Made by a program: the position numbers and the translations under genes. A stretch of 6,183 bases of DNA from Actinomycetes bacterium (GTDB taxonomy: Bacteria > Actinomycetota > Actinomycetes > Mycobacteriales > Mycobacteriaceae): the NCBI GenBank assembly GCA_023416315.1, contig JAEZIA010000070.1:1-6183 (forward strand), written 5' to 3'. The notes under the pieces are model-generated. The model saw only the letters and a list, made by a program, of their open reading frames with translations. It made no database searches and was not told where the DNA came from. Shown here piece by piece: positions 1 to 4,028 of this stretch. The first letter of the stretch is position 1, and each line of letters starts with the position of its first letter.

Positions 1-107
1 GCGTCGTACAGATTCAGCATCGCGTTGAGCGCGTGGTAATCCGTCTCCCCGGGCAACGCGTGCCCGGACGTCATTACCGGCTCAGCAGCTGTGACCGTAG
101 GTGCCAC
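1..107 (-). CDS. nrdE: Ribonucleoside-diphosphate reductase class Ib alpha subunit NrdE, N-terminal fragment
   Basis: NrdE is the catalytic large subunit of class Ib ribonucleotide reductase, reducing ribonucleoside diphosphates to deoxyribonucleotides in the cytosol with NrdF and the electron donor NrdH. Only the first 35 codons are present; the gene runs off the window at base 1. The segment PGETDYHALNAMLNLYD is typical of mycobacterial NrdE N-termini. An ATG at 74 fuses with the nrdI stop (TAATG), but I chose the GTG at 107. The frame is open from it, the added residues APTVTAAEPV resemble the NrdE N-terminus I remember from M. tuberculosis, and AGGACGAGG lies just upstream (112-120). This start overlaps the end of nrdI by 34 bases, suggesting translational coupling. 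Identity is secure from sequence and position after nrdH-nrdI; the exact start is inferred. Confidence 0.93.
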   Translation of the reverse strand, partial: MAPTVTAAEPVMTSGHALPGETDYHALNAMLNLYD

Positions 108-556
108 GTGTCCTCGTCCTTCCAGAATTTCGTCAATTCCGCACGAACGGCTTCCACGTCCTCTGCGGTTCCCATCATTTCGAAGCGGTACAGCATCGGC
201 ACCTGACACTTGTGTGCGACCAGCCTGGCCGCAAAGCAGTATTCGGCACCGAATTGGGTGTTGCCCGCCCCGACCACCGCCCGGATGTGGGATCGATTGT
301 GCGGGTCGTTCAAAAACTTGATGACTTGCTTGGGGACATACCCCTTGGCCTCGAGGTGCGGGGTGTCGCCGCGGCCCCTGCCATAGGTCGGCAGGAGCAG
401 GACGTACGGCCGGTGCACCTCGATGCGCTCGTGGAGCGGAATCCGGATGGCCGGCACACCCAGCTTCTGGACGAAGCGGTGGGTGTTCTCCGAAACGCTG
501 GAGAAGTACACCAACCGCTCCGGGCCCGCCAGGCTGAGGCTGCCATCCGGATTCAT
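74..556 (-). CDS. nrdI: Class Ib ribonucleotide reductase flavodoxin NrdI
   Basis: NrdI is a small flavodoxin-like FMN protein that supplies the oxidant used to assemble the dimanganese-tyrosyl radical cofactor of NrdF. The product is 160 residues, slightly longer than the roughly 150 I recall for M. tuberculosis. Visible features: FMN phosphate-binding loop SSVSENTHRF (about 19-28), PTYGRGRG (about 56-63), VPKQVIKFLND (about 74-84) and GAGNTQFG (about 96-103). ATG at 556 was chosen because GGAAAG at 564-569 is 7 bases away; a GTG at 559 would add one residue. It sits 28 bases after nrdH and overlaps nrdE, so it is the middle gene of the operon. The usual YGGG loop reads YGRG here, followed by a different short segment, which may alter the flavin pocket. 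Family assignment is very secure. Confidence 0.97.
   Translation of the reverse strand: MNPDGSLSLAGPERLVYFSSVSENTHRFVQKLGVPAIRIPLHERIEVHRPYVLLLPTYGRGRGDTPHLEAKGYVPKQVIKFLNDPHNRSHIRAVVGAGNTQFGAEYCFAARLVAHKCQVPMLYRFEMMGTAEDVEAVRAELTKFWKDEDTWHLRSQLLSR
112..120 (-). promoter_or_regulatory. Ribosome binding site for nrdE inside nrdI
   Basis: AGGACGAGG on the minus strand ends 4 bases before the GTG at 107. It offers two Shine-Dalgarno-like cores (AGGA and GAGG). It favours the GTG over the ATG at 74, which has no comparable site at normal spacing. Confidence 0.6.
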
Positions 557-584
557 CACTACTCTTTCCGTGGCGCCGGAGCCG

Positions 585-824
585 TCAAGCGCTCAGTGTG
601 GCACCAGCGAGGGCCTTGATCCGGTCTGGCCGGAAACCCGACCAGTGATCGCCACCGGCGACGACGACCGGTGCCTGCAGGTAGCCCAACGCCATCACGT
701 AATCACGGGCCTCGGCGTCCTCGCTGATGTCGACGACGTCGTAGGCCAGCCCTTCCTTGTCCAGGGCCTTATAGGTCATGTTGCACTGCACGCAGGCGGG
801 CTTGGTGTACACGGTGATGGTCAT
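585..824 (-). CDS. nrdH: Glutaredoxin-like electron donor NrdH-redoxin
   Basis: NrdH is a small cytosolic thioredoxin-fold protein that passes electrons, usually from thioredoxin reductase, to the NrdE active site. The 79-residue product has the normal family length. The redox motif is C11-V-Q-C14, preceded by TVYTKPA. The C-terminal WSGFRPDRI stretch (about 61-69) is the conserved NrdH signature, and APVVV before it holds the cis-proline region. ATG at 824 was chosen; AGGAG at 836-840 lies 11 bases upstream, which is rather long spacing. It is the first gene of the nrdH-nrdI-nrdE operon and probably shares the distant promoter around 1014-1061, controlled by NrdR. Nothing looks broken. Confidence 0.98.
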   Translation of the reverse strand: MTITVYTKPACVQCNMTYKALDKEGLAYDVVDISEDAEARDYVMALGYLQAPVVVAGGDHWSGFRPDRIKALAGATLSA

Positions 825-835
825 CTGCGGTATGA

Positions 836-840
836 CTCCT
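836..840 (-). promoter_or_regulatory. Ribosome binding site of nrdH
   Basis: AGGAG on the minus strand, 11 bases before the nrdH ATG. The motif is good but the spacing is longer than usual. Confidence 0.55.
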
Positions 841-907
841 CAGCGAAACATAGAGATGGACTCAACGGGACTGCTGTGCGCAGGCACTCAATGAACTTCA
901 GCGAGCT

Positions 908-932
908 GGCGGACCATGAAATTCCTGGTCTG
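908..932. repeat. Imperfect 25-bp direct repeat, copy A
   Basis: Matches copy B (977-1001) at 19 of 25 positions, with both ends identical: GGCGGACC at one end and CTGGTCTG at the other. The ends also form a short inverted repeat (GGACCA / TGGTC). It lies in the nrdH leader. Confidence 0.6.
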
Positions 933-976
933 CGGAGCGGCTCGGACCGACATCTCAGCTTCGGTTCCGGCGTTCC

Positions 977-1001
977 GGCGGACCTGTGACTTTCTGGTCT
1001 G
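977..1001. repeat. Imperfect 25-bp direct repeat, copy B
   Basis: Second copy, offset by 69 bp from copy A, with identical outer octamers and a diverged centre. It lies just downstream of NrdR box 1 in the direction of nrdH transcription. A partial third copy (TTGAAATTCCCTGGTC, 1071-1086) lies on the other side of the boxes. Confidence 0.6.
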
Positions 1002-1013
1002 TCGGCCTCACGA

Positions 1014-1019
1014 ACACTA
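1014..1019 (-). promoter_or_regulatory. Candidate -10 box for nrdHIE
   Basis: TAGTGT on the minus strand fits the mycobacterial TANNNT -10 pattern and lies inside NrdR box 1. No clear -35 is visible. The start of transcription would be near 1007, giving a leader of about 180 bases. This is inference. Confidence 0.35.
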
Positions 1020-1029
1020 CACCTAGTGG
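1014..1029 (-). promoter_or_regulatory. NrdR box 1 (nrdHIE operon)
   Basis: The plus strand reads ACACTACACCTAGTGG. Against the published NrdR consensus acaCwAtATaTwGtgt it matches at 12 of 16 positions, including C4, w5, A6, A8, T11, w12 and G13. NrdR is the ATP-cone zinc-ribbon repressor of ribonucleotide reductase genes. The reverse complement of 1014-1019 is TAGTGT, which fits a TANNNT -10 box for the minus strand, so bound NrdR could block the promoter. Confidence 0.75.
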
Positions 1030-1045
1030 CCGACAGCGAGAAGAG

Positions 1046-1061
1046 ATACAACATGTTCTGA
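1046..1061 (-). promoter_or_regulatory. NrdR box 2 (nrdHIE operon)
   Basis: The plus strand reads ATACAACATGTTCTGA. It keeps C4, w5, A6, A8, T9, T11 and w12 of the NrdR consensus but has C instead of G13. Its core AACATGTT is a perfect palindrome. It lies exactly 32 bp from box 1 (16-bp gap), the near-three-turn spacing known for paired NrdR sites, which makes the weaker match credible. Confidence 0.65.
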
Positions 1062-1111
1062 ATAACAAACTTGAAATTCCCTGGTCGTAAGCCCTTCACC
1101 CCTTCCTCACC

Positions 1112-1138
1112 CGGCGTGTCGCGGATCACAACACGCCG
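1112..1138 (-). terminator. Hairpin, possible terminator of the upstream TetR gene
   Basis: CGGCGTGT (1112-1119) and ACACGCCG (1131-1138) form a perfect 8-bp stem with an 11-base loop. It lies between the TetR stop (1230) and the nrdHIE control region, where a transcript reading towards nrdH would need to stop. There is no T-run after it, which is common for mycobacterial terminator-like hairpins, so function is uncertain. Confidence 0.4.
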
Positions 1139-1229
1139 AGCGGCACTGTCTGCGCCTAGATGTAGCACGAGGTACCGACAAACTCGGCGCGCGCGGACCG
1201 AAGGACGCCGCGGACAGCAACCCATTCAC

Positions 1230-1952
1230 TCACTCGCGCAGGCGGGCCAGCCACTCGTCGAGGACGAGGCGCTCTCCGGCGGTGAAAGTCCCCGAAGCGG
1301 CCGGCCGGGCGGCCAGCAGGGCGGCCAGTCGCGCGGCAACATCCGCGATGTCGTCGGCCGCACCACGGCCGGCAGGCGCTTGCCCCTGAGGGGATAACGC
1401 CGCTGCCGCAATCAGCCCGGCCAGCACGTTCTCGCGCAGCCTCGCCGACAGCGTGAGGTCTGCCGTCCCGGCGGGTTCCGCGATCAGGTGCAGGGTGATG
1501 CCGACATTGGCGGCCACGATCTGCTGCACGACGTCCCCGACCGGAGCCAGCAGCAACCCGTCCCGGTCCAGGCGTTCGACCAACGCACACAGCCTGGCTT
1601 CGGCCACTGCGGTCACCTTGCACGGCCGACCGGGTGCGATGCGTCCGTAGAGCAGGACGTAGAACGCCGGGTTATCCAGCCCGTAGCGGACATGGTTGTC
1701 CCAACCTGCCCGCAGACTCGCGACCGCGTCGCCGTTCTCGTCGTCGAGGGAGTACTGGCCAAGGCCGTAGTCCACGACGGCGTCCAGCAGGCCCTGCTTG
1801 CTGCCGAAGTGGTGGTACAGCGTCGGTGCACCCACTCCCGCCTTCGCGCAGATGGCCCGCGTCGAGACCGACTGCCCCGGCGTCGCGTCGAGCAACTCGG
1901 CGGCCGCCCGCAACAACCGGTCGCGGGCACTGCCCTCAGCGATGTCTTGCAC
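1230..1952 (-). CDS. TetR/AcrR family transcriptional regulator (divergent from SDR)
   Basis: This is probably a ligand-responsive repressor of itself and of the divergent SDR gene. The 240-residue product is within TetR range. The DNA-binding domain is at the N-terminus: helix-turn-helix about 28-54, with STRAICAKAGVGAPTLYHHF followed by GSKQGLL, the classic TetR pattern. The remaining 180 residues are mostly helical and Ala/Leu-rich, typical of a ligand-binding and dimerisation domain; the ligand cannot be told. GTG at 1952 was chosen. No Shine-Dalgarno is present, but TACTAT (1959-1964) sits 6 bases upstream, giving a leaderless mRNA. An ATG at 1954 is in another frame. A perfect palindrome at 1956-1974 overlaps this promoter. 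Family certain; target inferred from position. Confidence 0.95.
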   Translation of the reverse strand: MQDIAEGSARDRLLRAAAELLDATPGQSVSTRAICAKAGVGAPTLYHHFGSKQGLLDAVVDYGLGQYSLDDENGDAVASLRAGWDNHVRYGLDNPAFYVLLYGRIAPGRPCKVTAVAEARLCALVERLDRDGLLLAPVGDVVQQIVAANVGITLHLIAEPAGTADLTLSARLRENVLAGLIAAAALSPQGQAPAGRGAADDIADVAARLAALLAARPAASGTFTAGERLVLDEWLARLRE

Positions 1953-1957
1953 ATCGA

Positions 1958-1963
1958 TATAGT
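1958..1963 (+). promoter_or_regulatory. Candidate -10 box of the SDR gene
   Basis: TATAGT fits TANNNT on the plus strand inside the operator. Transcription would start near 1970, giving a leader of about 37 bases with a strong ribosome site. The two -10 boxes overlap almost completely on opposite strands. Confidence 0.4.
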
Positions 1964-1964
1964 A
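1959..1964 (-). promoter_or_regulatory. -10 box of the TetR gene (leaderless)
   Basis: TACTAT on the minus strand fits TANNNT and ends 6 bases before the GTG at 1952, so transcription would begin at the start codon. It lies inside the operator. Confidence 0.55.
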
Positions 1965-1994
1965 CTTCTATATCACCGCTACACGCTGCAACCC

Positions 1995-2000
1995 AGGAGG
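1995..2000 (+). promoter_or_regulatory. Strong ribosome binding site of the SDR gene
   Basis: AGGAGG lies 6 bases before the ATG at 2007. It decides this start over the longer open frame upstream and contrasts with the leaderless regulator on the other strand. Confidence 0.85.
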
Positions 2001-2006
2001 TCTGCC

Positions 2007-2789
2007 ATGCCCGTTTCCTCATCCGGTCCCGCCGAGTTCACCAACCGCCGTGCACTGGTCACCGGTGGCACCCGCGGCATCGGCCGAGCGATCGCCGACC
2101 GCCTGCGGGCGGGCGGAGCCACCGTTCTCGCCGTCGCCCGCTCCCTGCCGGCCGGCCAGTCGCCGGACTTGGTCGTCGTCGCCGACATCGCCACCCGAGA
2201 GGGCACCGACGCCGTCGTCGACGCCGTCGCTCGACGGCTCGGCGGAATCGACATCGTCGTGCACAACGCAGGCGGATCGGGACAGAACCCGGGCGGGGCG
2301 GCCGCTACAACGGATGAGGAGTGGTCAACCACGTTCGAGCAGAACCTCTTTGGTGCGGTTCGGATCGATCGCGGACTGATCCCACGGCTGACCGATGACG
2401 GCGCGATCGTTCATGTCACATCGATCCAACGGCGCAACCCGCTGCCCACGACGCTCCCGTACGCGGCGGCAAAGGCCGCACTGACCAACTACAGCAAGGC
2501 ACTGGCCAACGAACTCGCACCGCGCGGTATCCGGGTCAACGCCGTCGCCCCGGGCTATGTCGAAACCGAATCGGCTTACCAGATGGCCGCAGACATGGCC
2601 GCCATCCACGGCGTCGAACTCGATGCGGCACGCCGCCAGATCATGGACTCCATCGGCGGCATTCCGCTGGGCGCCCCCGGTCGCCCCGAGGATGTGGCCG
2701 AGCTGATCGCCTTCCTGGTCTCTCGACGGGCGGCCTACATCACCGGGGCCGAGTACGTCATCGACGGCGGCAGTCTGCGCACCGTCTGA
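2007..2789 (+). CDS. SDR family NAD(P)-dependent oxidoreductase (classical type)
   Basis: A cytosolic classical short-chain dehydrogenase/reductase that interconverts an alcohol and a carbonyl group; substrate unknown. The 260-residue product has the normal length. Rossmann motif TGGTRGIG (19-26), NAGG (87-90), structural Asn113, catalytic Ser139, Tyr152 and Lys156 (YAAAK), then PG (182-183) and a C-terminal ITGAEYVIDGG, as in FabG-like enzymes. Arg within the glycine motif and ARS after strand two suggest preference for NADP(H), an inference. It is divergent from the TetR gene, with a 19-bp palindrome between them, so it is probably derepressed by that regulator's ligand. The gene converges on the flavin reductase gene with a 7-base gap and no strong hairpin. 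The pair is extra relative to the M. tuberculosis order I recall. All catalytic residues are present. Confidence 0.95.
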   Translation: MPVSSSGPAEFTNRRALVTGGTRGIGRAIADRLRAGGATVLAVARSLPAGQSPDLVVVADIATREGTDAVVDAVARRLGGIDIVVHNAGGSGQNPGGAAATTDEEWSTTFEQNLFGAVRIDRGLIPRLTDDGAIVHVTSIQRRNPLPTTLPYAAAKAALTNYSKALANELAPRGIRVNAVAPGYVETESAYQMAADMAAIHGVELDAARRQIMDSIGGIPLGAPGRPEDVAELIAFLVSRRAAYITGAEYVIDGGSLRTV

Positions 2790-2796
2790 GCAGCGG

Positions 2797-3366
2797 TCAG
2801 CCGACCTCGGCGGTGAGCTTGCCGAGCACGTCGGCCACAGCGGCGGCCACCTCGGCGTTCTCCCGCGGGTGCTTGCCGTCGAACACCTTCGATGGCAGCG
2901 ACAGCTTCACGGTGTCGACCACGCGGGGGCCGGCGATCCCGAACGACTTGCGGGTCTCGTCGTGGGCCCACACCCCGCCGTACTGGCCGAGCGCAGTGCC
3001 GATCACGGCCAGTGGCTTGCCCTTGAGCGCGCCGTTGCCGTACGGCCGGGACAGCCAGTCGATGGCGTTCTTGAGCACCGCGGGGATGCTGCCGTTGTAT
3101 TCCGGCGTCACCACCAATGCGGCGTCGGCCTGCGCGGCGGCCGCACGCAGCGCCACTACCGCCGCGGGTGCGTCGTCGGTGTCGATGTCCTCGTTATAGA
3201 ACGGCACCTCGCCCAAACCCTCATAAACGGTGACTGTGACCCCGGCCGGCGCCGACTCCGCGGCCAGCTCGGCCAATTGACGGTTCACCGATGCCGCCCG
3301 CAAGCTACCTACCAGCGTCAGCACATTGATATTCGCCACGTCCACAATCCCTTCGTCGCCCGACAT
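2797..3366 (-). CDS. NADPH-dependent FMN reductase family protein (flavodoxin-like)
   Basis: A cytosolic FMN-binding oxidoreductase of the NADPH_dep_red/chromate-reductase-like family, likely reducing quinones, flavins or similar acceptors. The product is 189 residues. Motifs: GSLRAASVNR (20-29), the phosphate-binding loop of the family; TPEYNGSIP (87-95) and KNAIDWLSRP (99-108), the flavin-ring region; then YGGVWAHDETRK (129-140). It matches the place and sequence type of M. tuberculosis Rv3054c. ATG at 3366 was chosen because TACCGT (3373-3378) ends 6 bases upstream, a leaderless pattern. A GTG at 3339 with GAAGGG 9 bases before it would shorten the protein by 9 residues. The frame stays open further upstream, but that extension overlaps the divergent TetR gene and is not real. 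A 24-bp palindrome in the shared promoter implies control by that TetR. Confidence 0.93.
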   Translation of the reverse strand: MSGDEGIVDVANINVLTLVGSLRAASVNRQLAELAAESAPAGVTVTVYEGLGEVPFYNEDIDTDDAPAAVVALRAAAAQADAALVVTPEYNGSIPAVLKNAIDWLSRPYGNGALKGKPLAVIGTALGQYGGVWAHDETRKSFGIAGPRVVDTVKLSLPSKVFDGKHPRENAEVAAAVADVLGKLTAEVG

Positions 3367-3372
3367 CCTCGC

Positions 3373-3378
3373 ACGGTA
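3373..3378 (-). promoter_or_regulatory. -10 box of the FMN reductase gene (leaderless)
   Basis: TACCGT on the minus strand fits TANNNT and lies 6 bases before the ATG at 3366. Its outer two bases overlap the 24-bp operator, so a bound repressor would block the polymerase. Confidence 0.55.
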
Positions 3379-3400
3379 AACCGGACCACGGTCCGGTTTA
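3377..3400. promoter_or_regulatory. 24-bp perfect palindromic operator between FMN reductase and TetR-dinB2
   Basis: TAAACCGGACC (3377-3387), a 2-base spacer AC, then GGTCCGGTTTA (3390-3400): perfect 11-bp arms. It lies between divergent start codons, touching the minus-strand -10 and covering the expected -35 zone of the plus-strand promoter. The length and symmetry fit a TetR-family operator. Confidence 0.88.
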
Positions 3401-3413
3401 TTTCCCGCTGAGC

Positions 3414-3419
3414 TAAAGT
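3414..3419 (+). promoter_or_regulatory. -10 box of the TetR-dinB2 operon (leaderless)
   Basis: TAAAGT fits TANNNT and ends 6 bases before the GTG at 3426, so the mRNA would start at that codon. This picks 3426 over the GTG at 3420. Confidence 0.55.
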
Positions 3420-3425
3420 GTGGGA

Positions 3426-4028
3426 GTGAGCGCGATCGACCGGGCCGGTGAGCTGCCCGTTTCCGCGCCGCACGAGCGAGGCGACGCTGCTCGCAACCGG
3501 CTCCTGCTGCTTGACGCAGCACGGACCCTGATCGCCGAGCGCGGCGCCGATGCGGTGTCCATGGACGATATCGCCACGGCGGCAGGTGTGGGTAAGGGCA
3601 CGTTGTTCCGGCGCTTCGGCAGCCGCGCTGGGTTGATGATGGTCCTGCTCGACGAGGACGAACGCGCGATCCAGCAGGCCATTCTGTTCGGGCCGCCGCC
3701 GCTGGGCCCCGACGCACCTCCCCTGCAGCGACTCCTGGCCTTCGGCCGCGAACGGCTGCGCTTCGTACAGACCCACGGCGAGCTGTTGCTGGAGGCCATC
3801 CGCGACCCCGATACCCGTTACGGCGCCCCATTCGCGGTGATGCGCACGCATGTGCGGGTACTGCTGCAGGCCGCGGGCACCACCGGCGACCTCGACGCGC
3901 AGGCCGATGCGCTGCTGGCACTGCTCGACGCCGACTACGTCACCCGCCAACTCGTCGAACACGGGCGCACGCTCGACAGCCTGGGCGACGCCTGGGACAG
4001 CGTCGCGCTCAAGCTGTGCGGGAGATGA
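3426..4028 (+). CDS. TetR/AcrR family transcriptional regulator (operon with dinB2)
   Basis: Probable repressor of its own operon and of the divergent FMN reductase gene. The product is 200 residues. The N-terminal DNA-binding domain has its helix-turn-helix at about 45-68, with SMDDIATAAGVGKGTLFRRF followed by GSRAGLM, a strong TetR match. The C-terminal helical part is the expected ligand-binding domain; ligand unknown. GTG at 3426 was chosen from the -10 spacing; GTG at 3420 would add two residues. The stop overlaps the dinB2 start by ATGA, so the two proteins are probably made from one mRNA with coupled translation. It matches the position of M. tuberculosis Rv3055. The perfect 24-bp palindrome just upstream is its likely binding site. 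Family certain; targets inferred. Confidence 0.95.
   Translation: MSAIDRAGELPVSAPHERGDAARNRLLLLDAARTLIAERGADAVSMDDIATAAGVGKGTLFRRFGSRAGLMMVLLDEDERAIQQAILFGPPPLGPDAPPLQRLLAFGRERLRFVQTHGELLLEAIRDPDTRYGAPFAVMRTHVRVLLQAAGTTGDLDAQADALLALLDADYVTRQLVEHGRTLDSLGDAWDSVALKLCGR

Larger units (their letters stand above)
825..1229. other. Gene-free stretch with the nrdHIE regulatory region and long leader
   Basis: This 405-base gap lies between the nrdH start and the end of the TetR gene. I see no convincing gene. Open frames exist on both strands but lack good ribosome sites and recognisable motifs. It contains two NrdR-like boxes (1014-1029, 1046-1061), a weaker third core (1156-1165), repeats of a GACCAG...TCA motif at 908-932, 977-1001 and 1071-1086, an exact tandem octamer TTCCGGCG at 965-980, and a perfect 8-bp-stem hairpin at 1112-1138. 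If the promoter lies at the NrdR boxes, nrdH has a leader of roughly 180-200 bases. Confidence 0.7.
1956..1974. promoter_or_regulatory. 19-bp palindromic operator between TetR and SDR
   Basis: GATATAG (1956-1962), spacer TACTT, CTATATC (1968-1974): perfect 7-bp arms, placed between divergent genes and over their candidate -10 boxes. This is the expected site for the TetR dimer. It is AT-rich in a GC-rich region. Confidence 0.8.

Noticed and set aside
423..989. Plus-strand open frame across nrdI, nrdH and the leader, including a possible short start at 891
   Set aside because: Antisense to two secure genes, with no good ribosome site for the short version.
821..1225. 134-codon minus-strand open frame between the TetR gene and nrdH
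   Set aside because: Composition is low in conserved patterns, it covers the NrdR boxes and repeats, and it overlaps the nrdH start; it is more likely a chance frame in GC-rich DNA.
1613..1954. Minus-strand frame starting with ATG at 1954, two bases from the TetR GTG
   Set aside because: It gives an Arg/Ser/Thr-rich product without motifs, while the GTG frame encodes a full TetR domain.
1488..2006. Upstream extension of the first SDR frame
   Set aside because: It is antisense to the TetR gene and crosses the operator; AGGAGG at 1995-2000 fixes the start at 2007.
2763..2806. Terminator between the convergent SDR and FMN reductase genes
   Set aside because: Only 4-5 bp stems (such as GACGG/CCGTC) were found, with no T-run; too weak to call.
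3367..3921. Long N-terminal extension of the FMN reductase frame
   Set aside because: It runs antisense through the TetR gene, is Arg/Ala/Pro-rich without motifs, and crosses the palindromic operator; the family fold begins with the NVLTLVGSLR strand.
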